Origin: Trichoplax adhaerens
Lineage: Eukaryota; Placozoa; Uniplacotomia; Trichoplacea; Trichoplacidae
Assembly: GCF_000150275.1 (NCBI RefSeq)
Contig: NW_002060978.1
Span: 248,001 to 312,000, forward strand
Direction of reading: 5' to 3'
DNA: 64,000 nucleotides
The position numbers were made by a program, and so were the translations under genes. Below, piece after piece: positions 25,146 through 35,763 of this stretch; the stretch's first letter is position 1; each line of letters begins with the position of its first letter. The notes beneath the pieces are model-generated. The model was not told where the DNA came from. It searched no databases and worked only from the letters and a program-made list of their open reading frames with translations.

Positions 25146-27563
25146 CTTAAAAAAAATTAATATTTCTTCTGATAATATAATAAAGCGTTTAAACAGCCTG
25201 CACTTACAATTCTTATAAAACTATGATAATAGTAAGAATATGATCAAATAGAGCTTTGGGAGAACTTGTAGAACTTCGATTTCTACACAATATGATTATC
25301 GATGGAGGTGAAATTGTTAGGATATATTCTAATTACAGCGTAGAAAATGATAGTGAATGAAGAGACTTCGTAACAATGATAATAACCATAAAGTGCTGTT
25401 TATAGCCACTCTTCAAGATTAGTTAAAGCTAGATTAGCATACCCTTAATTAGCATTTCAAGAGTAAATAATACCCTAGCTAGTATAAAAGAGATAATAGC
25501 TAATGATCAGAAATATGCTCTCTGTCAATTGAATTCAAATTTTATTTGGAATGAAGCATTGATTCCTTTTTAATGTGTTATGCTTTATTATTTTAATAAT
25601 ACTTTATTGATGGCGTAGCATCATATAGGTATCCACTAGCTGAATTCATAAACATAGTAGAGGTCTGTAATAATCGATAAAAACTTTAATTATAAGCTAC
25701 CCATTATCTATCATAATTTCGCCGGTGTTTTGATGACATCACATCAGTTAGATTGTTATGAATGAGGTCATTTGCTTTCAGCGTTTTTGAGATACTAGAG
25801 TACGAATATCAATACACCTAATTATTGTTCGACAATTCACTTCTGAGTATTACTGTGACAGCTCAAATAATGCAGCATTAGATCATGAATTAATTATCAG
25901 CACCATCTGATTATTCATTAACTATTAATTTAAGCCGTAGTTAAGGAATTAATGTAGTTCAAACTAAAAATATATGTGAATGGTATTTGGTGTTATAAAT
26001 TTTATCAGCTGTTATTACTAGATTAATAAAAGAGTGCAAAAATTTCGTGGAGAAAATAGAATATACTCAGCTGTACATTGCCAAATTGGTAAATTGATTT
26101 TGTACGTTTTCGGATCAAGTGATGACTATCCAGTTAGCTAGTATATTAAGCCATCATATTCTTTAGTTCGATAATTATAATAGCTCTGTAAGTGCAATAC
26201 GAAATCTGAGTCTTCATAAGTCACTTGATTGAATTTTGATTCTTGGAAAGATTAATCAATAGTTCTTTGTTATCGCTTTTACTATATCTTTATTTAAAAT
26301 CTAAAATTACATGATCATAAGAAAAGTTCAGTTTATCGAGGATAGTAATCGAATCTTGAAGAAAATACAATCTTTTCGCTAGAGAAGCAGATGATAAAAT
26401 CTTGGATTTACTAGTAAATGATTGCAATGCATCTGGTTATAATTGCATATTTCTAGAATTTGACTGTTTGTCCACAATATATTGTTCGTACTTTAAGCCG
26501 GTGCTATAATATAAGCTAAGAATTGTTACTAGAAGTACCGTTATTTCGCTTAATAATTTATAATTATACCCAAAGTAAAAGCAGGTTTGCCATTGGCTCT
26601 ATGAACAGCATAGAAAATGATGGGAACGATTACAAGGTAAATCTTCCAGCATCAAATTATAAAAGTTATAATGCATTAAAAATTAATATAACCGAACTTT
26701 CTTTAAAGTATATTTAAAAGGAATTAGTGAATACAAAAAAGTAAATCAACAATGAATCATTTTTAATTTACGTCTTCTTATATTGTAATTTTATTTGATT
26801 ATTCAGTTAATTTTCTAGCGTAGATGAACTTAGGGCATTCGATGAATAGGCGGTCTATATGATGTATCCTATTCCAGAAAATTGTACAAAGTAATTGCAG
26901 TACGTCTAACTGTTATAAATTATTAGTACAGACTATAGCTACGTTAGGCAGTTGTTTCCTGTAATCTATGACTGTATTTATTCATGCTATTTACATACAT
27001 CATTATTACACAGGATACGTACAAAAATTAAATCATCGACAATTTAAGGTCAAAATGCTCTATTCTCTTTGAATTGAAGACAAGATTTTATTGTATTTAG
27101 TAAGTGAACTCTATTTAAGGGAATAATATAGTGATGAAAACAAGTTGTCATATTAGTAGAAGATAGCTTTAAGGATAATTTCAATATTTCATTATATCTA
27201 AAATATTGTTGTATGCAAATAATTATTTATAGAACATTAAATTGAAGGAAACAGACAGAAGTTTAACTTATGAATATTTCGATCCACAGTATCGTGCTTC
27301 AATTTTCATACAGAGCAATAGCTATAAAATGTATGAAATTAACAAGGCAGCACTGGATTGAAGCAATATAATTTTTGCTTGCATATTGAAAGAGATCAAC
27401 ATATACATCAATCCAATCTATAATCATAATAATATTGTGCGTTGTCGATCAGTTTATATCAGCATCTGCTATCGAGTGGAAGAGTTGAAAAGTTTGTCAA
27501 TAAAAGGTCTGAATGTGTTGTTTACTGATGAAGAATAGTAAGGCAACGGCCACAAATTGGTGT
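25146..27563. other. Intergenic DNA between the two minus-strand receptor genes
   Basis: This 2.4 kb should contain the promoter of the gene ending at 24123 and the 3' flank of the one ending at 27564. I found no convincing core promoter element and no gene. Short frames such as 26523-26717 look like chance. Confidence 0.4.
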
Positions 27564-28604
27564 TTATTCGCTTGTATTAAAGACATATTGGCTAAAACTT
27601 TTTCTCACCTTCTTCGTAGCAGTAATAGGATTGACTGAGTGATGCCTCCATGCTGCTAGACAACGTGGCCAGTGATATTGTTGTTTAACAGCTCGACGTA
27701 AATATGGATTCATTGCGCCGTTGATAATAGGATTGACGGCGCTGTTCATAAAATAGACGATAGTAGCGATGGTTTGAAAATCGTTGTATTTAGACAAATC
27801 TTCACTATTACTTGAATCGAAAGCATAGAGTGAACCAGCTACAAAATTGGGAGCAATGCATAATACATAAGCTAATAAAATTAGGCCAATCATGGATGTT
27901 ACTCGGCGTTCAATTCGTTGTCGATTGGATGTTGCAATACTTGAATTTTTAGCATTCTTCCATAGCGTAATAACTACTCTACCTGAGCAATATAAGATAG
28001 TAAAGGTTGGAAGAACAGTACAAAATAGAGTTACTACGGTCACATAGAGACTTGGATCACGTTGCTGCATATTACACATTAACTTGGAAAAGTAAAAGAC
28101 ATAACGATTCCATCCAAATAATGGTGGCGCAGCCCATATTGCTGAATACATCCAAACACCGATAGCCATGATTTTAGCTCTTTTGATAGACATCTTGGCA
28201 ACAAAATTAGGATCCATGGCACAGACAATGGCATAATAACGATTAATACTTAAAATTGCTAGAGAGCATAGGGCGTTATTGTAAAGTATCATGTCTAAAA
28301 ATCCACCTATAATACAAAATGTACAACTAAATGGCCATACCAAAGTTAAAGAAATGGTGAAACATATTGGCATGACAATAATTGTAATAAAGAGATCATT
28401 TAAAGCAACATTGGCGATTAAAATATTAGTTGAGGTATGTAATTTTTTAATGGAAATTGTAAAAAAGATGATGGCTAAATTGCCAGTTAATGCTATAGTA
28501 AAAATGATGCCGATAGCAATGCTAGGCCATATTCTATACGACGGAGATAGAGGAATTGTAAAATTGTTGAAGCAATGATTAGCATGGATAGCACCAGCGC
28601 TCAT
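27564..28604 (-). CDS. Rhodopsin-family GPCR, opsin/melatonin-receptor-like
   Basis: Single-exon gene of 346 residues, ATG at 28604. Landmarks: Asn14 (NFT) glycosylation candidate, Gly-Asn at 41-42, Asp70 in TM2, Cys97 with Cys178 for the usual disulphide, NRY at 121-123 for DRY, GWNRY at 164-168 and Pro252 in TM6. TM7 reads NPIIN at 291-295: Tyr of NPxxY is Asn295. The retinal-lysine position is Phe285. The last residues read ..VFNTSE, and a minus-strand AATAAA overlaps the stop codon itself (GAATAAAC). It is clearly paralogous to the gene at 24.1-25.1 kb in the same orientation, so local tandem duplication is the simplest origin. Placozoan opsin-like receptors without the lysine (placopsins) have been described; whether this is one of them needs a tree. 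Confidence 0.92.
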   Translation of the reverse strand: MSAGAIHANHCFNNFTIPLSPSYRIWPSIAIGIIFTIALTGNLAIIFFTISIKKLHTSTNILIANVALNDLFITIIVMPICFTISLTLVWPFSCTFCIIGGFLDMILYNNALCSLAILSINRYYAIVCAMDPNFVAKMSIKRAKIMAIGVWMYSAIWAAPPLFGWNRYVFYFSKLMCNMQQRDPSLYVTVVTLFCTVLPTFTILYCSGRVVITLWKNAKNSSIATSNRQRIERRVTSMIGLILLAYVLCIAPNFVAGSLYAFDSSNSEDLSKYNDFQTIATIVYFMNSAVNPIINGAMNPYLRRAVKQQYHWPRCLAAWRHHSVNPITATKKVRKSFSQYVFNTSE

Positions 28605-30060
28605 TGTTGCTCGTTCATTAATTATAAGCGATATCCTTTAATGGAAAAAAATTGAATTATCCAAATTCGATGATAATGTCTTCAGAAGCATCTCACGATT
28701 GTTTACCACTTTTTTTTTATCGACGTCGTGAGTATTTCTGATGAAATTGCGTATTTGCCTTAGTCACGCTGATCATTAATCTAGGTATTCTTTTCAATTG
28801 TTAGTGCAGTTAATATCACGACAGTTGCATTGGGAAGCAATTTAGTCTACTCTTGTCTGTTGGTATTTATTTTATTGAAGCAGATGGTATTATTCACTCG
28901 TCTGTCTATTTCCTGCCTTGAATTGGACATCCTTATTGACCTCTTAATTATGGCATAGCAAGACCATGTGACTCTCTTAACGTTCTGCGAGAGAGACTAG
29001 AACAGTGGTGCCAAGTGGTAGCCATTGCTGTTGACCTTTGCTTCAAACTAATGCAGTTCTTATTCAATAGGAAATGATACTACTTGAAGCATATGGCTCA
29101 TTTGATTTGTAGACAACGTAAAAAGAGACAGTGTATTTTTGATTTATTTGATATAGGACAGTAGATAAAGGTGATATAATTTGATTTTTATTAAAATTGA
29201 ATGGAGGGAAGGGACAATCTATTGTACACTCAATGTACAGGTAGAAACAGCAGATCCTATTTACTTTGACATCCTGCTGATATTATACAATTGATTGAGC
29301 TCCATTACTGCGGTGCTTTTTATGAAGTATGGGTATAAATAATCCCGTGAATTATTGCATTGATCTCGAGTTACTTGGAAGTATTTGCATACTGTCGATT
29401 GTCTATCTCATGTAATAAGGGAATGTGGCCTTGTTGATCACTTTTAGCTTGAATGTATTTGCCTGCAACACACGCCATCTTGGCTAAAACTGATTGTCTA
29501 TATTATCATGACACGATAAACTCATTTTGTATGGCAATAGATCCGCTGCTGAGCGATAACGGATGGACAAAAGTTGTCATTGGGTCAATCATGCCTTTCC
29601 TTTGTCGAAGCACTAGACTAAAAACAAGCTTGTATTGAAGATTGTCGTTGTTGTCATATGCGTGAAGGCGACATGGCCAACTACAACTACCTCATTGATT
29701 GGATGAATCAAGTCTTCCTTGAGAATTGATCAACCAAGAACTCTAAAAACTCCCTACGTATTGGGAATGAGGACTCATTGATAGCTATTTCAATTGATGG
29801 AATGACTTCATCCTTCAACTGGGTCTTCATGGACCATCCATTCCCATGGAGTATTGAAAGAGATCATTTGCCATTGAATGAATCCATGTTGAAGATCTGG
29901 CAGGTATTGATGGACGCATCGTCCATGATTGCGTGGAGATTGTCATACTGAATGCTTAGACAACAGTCGATTTCGACAGGCGTTCTTTCCACCGTTGCTG
30001 AGCGATGCTTCAAGTGGTGCAGTGACGTGCGCCTGCGCATGTTTCGATGCATACGAATGG
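28605..30060. other. Intergenic DNA, less AT-rich than the first 28 kb
   Basis: Upstream flank of the third receptor gene. From about 28.9 kb the base composition shifts towards higher GC and stays so to about 36.8 kb. No coding frame is supported; the plus-strand frame at 29453-29638 has no ATG and no recognisable content. Several short direct and inverted ATTGA/TCAAT strings occur at 29.7-29.9 kb but make no clear structure. Confidence 0.4.
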
Positions 30061-31000
30061 ATACTGTACAGTGTACAGTGTACAATGTACAGTCAATGAT
30101 ACGGTGACAGTGAGCATACTGTAGCGTACTGTACAGTGTACAGTACAGTACAGTACAGTACTGTAGACCACGAGCGATACAAATACCGTACTCTACTGTA
30201 CTGTTGTACTGTACTGTACTGTACTGTACACTGTACCATTGTGAAATACAGTACTGTACCCTTCTGAAATACAGTACAGTACAGTACTGTACTGTAATGC
30301 GTACAGTGTACAGTACTGTATGCAATGACAGTACAGTACTAGACAGTATGGAGTCATTGTAGTGTACAGTACTGTACAGTGTACTGTCTGTATGTCATGA
30401 AAAGAAAACCGGTTTTCTATGAGTGCTACAGTACAGTATACTGTACACATTGCACTGTAGCTGCAGCATCGACAGTTACAGTATACTGTACTGTACTGTA
30501 CAGTACTGTCTACTAGTGCTGCCTTAGTATACGAAAGTGTTTACAGTATAATACTGTATATGAGTGGCACTTTCATACCAAAACGACGTTTTTTTAATAG
30601 TAAACGAAAGTGTTGACAGTATATAGAGTGGCCCGTTCATACCAAAATGACGTTTTTGACTAGTAAACGAGCTGCTGTACACTGAAGTCGCCTTTTTATA
30701 CGAAAGCGCTTTATACAGTATAACGTAAACGTAAGTATACACTACAAAGGCAGCAGACGTGTACACTGCGCAGTGACAACACACGGTATAGCGTCCTAAT
30801 GCAAGGAACAGTACAGTACTGTACAGTATTGTAACTGTATCAACTACAATGTACAGTACAGTACATTACAATACATAGTACAGTACCGTAGTACAGTACT
30901 GTACTGTACACTGAGTGTACAGTATTAGTGTACAGTGTACAGTACTTCAGTGTACTGGACTACTGTAAACTGTACACTGTACTGTACTGTACACGGCAGC
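30061..31000. repeat. GTAC-centred palindromic simple-repeat field, main block
   Basis: Dense, irregular permutations of the self-complementary strings ACTGTACAGT, GTACAGTAC and TGTACACTGTACA fill 30061-30525 and 30806-31000, with a different tandem repeat between. Because each motif is its own reverse complement, both strands read alike and many hairpins are possible. Open frames in it translate to runs of Val, Gln, Tyr, Cys and Thr and are not genes. A 16-bp perfect palindrome (AGAAAACCGGTTTTCT, 30403-30418) sits inside. Confidence 0.85.
30525..30715. repeat. Tandem repeat of ~63-73 bp, two copies and a partial third
   Basis: Unit 1 (30525-30597) and unit 2 (30598-30660) share ACGAAAGTGTT, ACAGTATA, GAGTGGC, TTCATACCAAAA and GACGTTTTT in order. 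A third, more diverged unit starts at 30661 with TAGTAAACGAG and later has ATACGAAAGCG. The block interrupts the GTAC repeat field. Confidence 0.7.
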
Positions 31001-31208
31001 CTGCAGTGCTCCAAACAATCATGTTGTGTATACAGTAGATTGCATTCAGCATGGGATCAGGGCTAAAGGCACGTGCCCCTAAAGGTGCAGTACATAGTTC
31101 ATACTCCGTTGACCATATGACCCATTGACCATACAGTGTCAGTGAATAGACAAGCGGTTTCGGAGCGTCAAACCAGTCCTGTACGATCCTAAGGCGTACT
31201 GCAATTTG

Positions 31209-31213
31209 ATTGG
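31209..31213. promoter_or_regulatory. Inverted CCAAT box upstream of the mitochondrial-protein gene
   Basis: ATTGG in the context TTTGATTGGTTG, 264 bases before the ATG at 31477, is a candidate NF-Y-type site. The start codon itself lies in ATATGGCGGC, close to the YY1-type ATGGCGGC motif often found at the 5' end of mitochondrial genes. Motif evidence only. Confidence 0.35.
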
Positions 31214-31476
31214 TTGTGAGTCAACAACCGGTCCAACGCTCACAAACTTTCCTAGTAACCGTTGTCTCTTGGACTACAGTCGAGTGTATCGTCGTACTGT
31301 ACTGTACAGTACTGTCTATGAAGATGGGTGATGTGTATGAGTGGAGTGAGCAATTGGGTCGCATGCCCTTCCAGACATTAACAAGTTAGACTGCACTTGG
31401 CCTTTTTTCTCGGTACACTACTTCAATTAAGTTCCCTTGACCGGCACGGCGGTACCATCAACGTGCGCTTTTACAT

Positions 31477-33184
31477 ATGGCGGCAATGGCGTCGCTAGTA
31501 GCTCGCAACGCCGTCAGGCGTGTTCTTGGACAAAAGTTAAGGATTATTCCATCCACTACTGTGAAAACTGGTCATATTATAGGTATGCTATGGTACACTT
31601 GCATCCATGTTGACGATTAAAACGCTTTTCTCTGTTGATTTCCATGAAGAAATTGCAATACGTATAGTGTGGGCATCGACGCCTTGAACTTGGAAAAGTG
31701 TTTTCAGTTATAATTTTCCTTCAAAGTTGATCCACTCGATAGCACTACGGTAGCCACCAGGTTAAAACGAACTAGTCTATCCGAGATGATCTGGGATCAT
31801 CATGTTGATTGTAACAGTTGTACTGTCTGAACTTGCTTTGCTTGCTTCAAAAATAATTGTCGAGGATATCTGAAAACACTGGGTGCCCTCAACTGTACTG
31901 TAGACGATTCAATTTGAAATTGCTATACAGTACTTCAATGCATGCATTGAACAATTTTATACTTTGACTGCTCCTCACTGCGATATCTGAGGATCATGTT
32001 GAAATGAAGTAAGTAACCATAATATCCAGTCATGCACGATGATCGATCGGCAATGCACAGCACAGTATGTTATTGGAACGGATTTTGCACGTAGCAGTCA
32101 ATGTAGTATACTGCATTTCGCTTCCTACTTTGTATTTGGGTAGGATAGCAGAGAACCAAATCAAATATCAGGTACTGATAGTATCATGACTACTGTTGTG
32201 CTGACTGTAGATTGACGCTTGATCCATGCTACTTGCTTCAACCAAAGTAGAATTAAAAATCTTATAGCGCAACTTTGATTGAAATATCAATGAAATATCT
32301 TTATTTTTAGGTTACGCTTGCATATGTCGAATAAGAAACCAACATACTGATGTCGAAAGCGAAGCTAAGAAAAGTGATTGGGATTTATCCGGTATTAAAA
32401 GATGGTTTGGCTTCGAGGACCCGCCGGTGAGGATCAGATCAAATTTACTGAATACAACTTACTACTCCATTGTTGATTCATTACTTGAGATCGCTGTAAA
32501 TTAGATCAATGGCGCCGTCAGTCACTGATGCTACTTTACGTCTACTGTACCTATGAATGCTAAGGCTTGTGTAATCCATATTTCCACTTTTTTCTCACAT
32601 ATATTGCAGATCCCTACCGAAGAAGAGATGCAAACCAGAATGGAGTTATTAGAAAGAGTAAGTGCAACGGTGTTACTATAGTACTCTACAAATGTAGAGT
32701 ACTGCTCAATAGCATGATGGTTTCGTTGGCTTTGACATTCATTTGTCAAAGCTTAAGAATTACCCAGTATAACATTGGAAATATTGAACAAAGTGTGTTA
32801 TGACCATTCAATATTGATGTTACATACGAGTGATCGACTAATTTGTTCATTTGAATTAATTTCGTTATTCACGCAATGATAGGTTAGAGAAATGTATTAT
32901 GCTCAGCCACCCATATCGCCTGATTATGAATTTTATGCAGAAGCAGTTAGAGCAATGATAAGATTTAGAGACAAACGAGCGGTAGAAACCATTTGTGATA
33001 TGATGAATGAAGTCGATATGGAAATTCAAGATGATTTAAGGCTTGAGGTAATGAATGCCCAAATAGAAGAGTTTTAAAGTCTTGATTGATCAAGTCTTTC
33101 ACAGTTGGTAATACGTCATTAATTTGTTATCCATTGCAGGTTGAACAATTTTTAGAACAGAAATATTTGGAAGACTACTACTAA
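31477..33184 (+). CDS. Probable mitochondrial protein of 159 residues, five exons, family not recognised
   Basis: Exons 31477-31582, 32311-32426, 32610-32657, 32883-33047 and 33140-33184 join in frame with GT..AG introns (donors GTATGC, GTGAGG, GTAAGT, GTAATG) to a stop at 33182. The N-terminus (MAAMASLVARNAVRRVLGQK) is rich in Ala and Arg and free of acidic residues, the usual look of a mitochondrial targeting sequence. The rest is acidic and helical. Residues following SPDYEFYAEAVRAM resemble a single PPR/TPR-type helical hairpin (two helices with DKRAVETICDMM), and the protein ends ..YLEDYY. I could not place it with any known respiratory-chain, ribosomal or assembly factor from memory. 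A conserved WFGFEDPP-type segment near residue 68 may help a search. AATAAA at 33517-33522 is a possible poly(A) signal. Upstream are an inverted CCAAT box and the GTAC repeats. Confidence 0.75.
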
Positions 33185-35027
33185 TTTGTCAGGGGATAAT
33201 GATGGTACTTGTTGATGGTATTATTCTTACATCTGCTATCATTCTATTACTGTAACATAATCATTTGCGTTGTATCATTAATGTGCATTTTATACGGTTA
33301 AGTTATAATCGATGCAAAGTGATAGATTTTACATGCTATATAATTTCAGTATACGTAATCAACTTACCGTTCAAGTACAGTGATTATTACTTCTAGCTCA
33401 GGCATATATTCTAGTTATGCAAACGGTGGTGTTTACACGTTGAACAGTGCTTGATTCAGATATTATACGCCACCCAACTTTTATTTTAAAATAGCAATTG
33501 ATCAAAATGTAAAACTAATAAAATTGTCCAGCGTAGCTGTGCTCGTAAGGCTAATAAACCAATCACTTTTCGGATATTGCAGAGTATGTATTATTGTGTG
33601 ACTACGTTTCCTTTCTGGAATCCAACTCGATTGATTCTCAATCATGTGTTACACTGTTAATCACAGGCGGTATTTGTACCTTGGGTCGACAGTAAGATCT
33701 CCATTTCTATACTTAATTTATTAGCGATATAATGAATCGATTCATTGCTATTTGGCACTTGTACGCTATAGTAACTTCCTTGTATACCGTAAGTATAATT
33801 TAAACTGGGAATTTGGTAAACGTATGTAACGTGCAATTTTACATTTTCTTGAGAGATTTTCAAAGATGTAGTAGCAAGACATGAAGTGTACCTAAGGTCG
33901 ATGGAATTTGTTCCATGTCTTTGTTCATAGCGATTGCTTATCCTTAAAGTTTAGTGTATCACTTACAAGAAGCATTACAACTACTTCAAGCAGATAAGAA
34001 AAGCTATGGTTACTTTACTTGCTTACCCGCAAAGACCTGCTCATGCTATGCACTTGAACAACGAACGAATCCATTGATCATATCACCCCAAAATCATCGT
34101 GGAATTGGAACTCCTAATCAATATTACGATTTACTTTGGTCATCATTGCGTATTAGGAGAGATTGAAAAGATTACTAGTCGAGAAAATATTGTTTGACCG
34201 AATCGACTGTACAATTTGGTGCACTATCATTGACGTTGGATTATAAATAAATATAATCGCAATAAATCAGCCAAAGACGACACAAGGTTTCATGAAATGG
34301 TAGAATAAAATAAGTTTGTTTCCGATTCCCATTAACCTTGACTTTTAGTCGTATTTTAGTCGAGTTGTTGCCATCCACAACAACGTCAGGGTACCCTTGT
34401 CTACTAATGAGACAGTATTTTACATCAACATTATACAGTATATGCTTACAAGGTTAAATGACTTTAATCACTCGTTTCTCCCTTTCTAGTCTATTTCATC
34501 TACGTAATATAAACAGTCGACCATGCAGTACGTCAAACACATACTGCATACTGTACATTTAGAAGCAATGTACAATTACAGTAAGTAGAGATGGCCAGAT
34601 CATTTCCTTTTTAGTACAGTTATTTCCTTTGCGTTGTTGAGTAATGCTCTGAAATTGGAATAGACTTGGATCAAATTTGCCTTAATCGCCGTCGGAGTGA
34701 TGATGATTTTTCACTTATCTTATGAACCTGCAGAAACGTACAGCCAATTCTCATACGGTACTCTATACGTTGAAGGTAATTTTATTCTAGGGGCATATCG
34801 TTAATTTTCCCTTTATTTTTTTACCTCCATGGGCTAACCCACGCCCATGATTTGAAGCTGGACGCAGTGCATTCCGTTCCAGACTGAACTAGTCCATGAC
34901 AGTACAGTCATGCGTGCACTGTATCCGTCTAAGTTTTCTACAGAAACGGCAATAACGCAATGACCTGTCATGCGTACTTTGATTTAAGGATAGACTTTAT
35001 ACCGGATGAGAAATTAAAACATGTTTA
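33185..35027. other. Intergenic DNA with two short unassigned open frames
   Basis: On the minus strand 33657-33950 is open for about 97 codons after an AG, with a C-terminal part that looks extracellular (Tyr-, Ser- and Asn-rich, ending NTACD). It has no ATG and no partner exon that I could find. On the plus strand 33954-34166 is open for 71 codons after a TTAG acceptor-like site, ending SLRIRRD. Either could be a terminal exon of an unseen gene, and neither is recognised. Scattered GTAC repeat strings occur at 34.4-34.9 kb. A short inverted repeat in the third intron of the preceding gene (32680-32703, 11-bp arms) is noted here for completeness. Confidence 0.25.
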
Positions 35028-35225
35028 GTACTGTACAGTACAGTAAAATGTCTAGAACTAGAGTACTGTGTACAGTAGCTAAAGGTCTACTGTACAGTAC
35101 TGTACACTGTAGTGTCGTACTGTACATACTGTAGAACCCGTAATTTATACTGTAGTTGGGATCTTGGCTTGTGCTTCATGCAATCTTATTGTTGATTGTT
35201 TAATAGCGTACTGTACAGTGTACAC
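35028..35225. repeat. GTAC palindromic repeat, second block
   Basis: The same TACTGTACAGTA-type strings as at 30-31 kb return here, upstream of the SREBP gene, in shorter runs separated by unique sequence. Confidence 0.75.
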
Positions 35226-35273
35226 TTTACGCCTTGGCACTTTAAATTGGAGAGACTAGAAACTAGGGTCTAC

Positions 35274-35314
35274 TGTATGCATGAAACTTGAAGACTTCAA
35301 GTTTCATGCATACA
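35274..35314. repeat. Near-perfect inverted repeat, 20-bp arms, 1-base centre
   Basis: Arms 35274-35293 and 35295-35314 are exact reverse complements around the single A at 35294; each arm contains ATGCATGAAACTTGAAG or its complement. Such a structure can extrude as a cruciform or fold as an RNA hairpin. It lies about 450 bases upstream of the SREBP start codon, beside the GTAC repeats. Confidence 0.9.
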
Positions 35315-35413
35315 AGTTGAAGTAACATTACTTTAGTCAGTATGGCGCTACAGTGTCTCTATCAGACAGTGAGTGACTTGGAGTCAAACTTGACGAATGT
35401 GTTTCAGCTGAAC

Positions 35414-35456
35414 CACGTGACCGAGTGGTCTGACTTTTCCTAACTTCTCTGATTGG
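35414..35456. promoter_or_regulatory. E-box CACGTG and inverted CCAAT box upstream of SREBP
   Basis: CACGTG (35414-35419, context ACCACGTGACC) and ATTGG (35452-35456, context GATTGGCTGG) lie 33 bases apart, about 310-350 bases before the SREBP start codon. In vertebrates SREBPs bind E-boxes as well as SRE sites and act with NF-Y at CCAAT boxes. Here the pairing is only suggestive. Confidence 0.35.
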
Positions 35457-35763
35457 CTGGATGTTTCTACTGACAGTCGAGTCTCTTACAAGCACTTACA
35501 ATGGAAAGTTACCGTCACAGTACAAGTTACATCATCGCACGATCTGTGTTTATTATGCGCTCTTGACAGGCGATGGATTGCGACTTGATTGGATACAGTA
35601 CATTATACTGTACAAAAAGTTCAACATCTGATCATTTGCATTCAGTTTAACAGTAATTGCAATCATTGACAGGATTTACGAATAGTAGTGATATTATTTC
35701 AGAATCTCCACCATTGAATAAAGCGATTGGTTTGGTAAGAGAACGCTACCGAACGTTTCCAAT

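Noticed and set aside
25012-25218. Plus-strand frame opposite the second receptor gene
   Set aside because: Antisense shadow of the receptor coding sequence; the same holds for 28291-28578 and 19111-19329.
29864-30450. Long overlapping minus-strand open frames rich in Val, Gln, Tyr, Cys and Thr
   Set aside because: They are translations of the GTAC simple repeat, which lacks stop codons in several frames on both strands.
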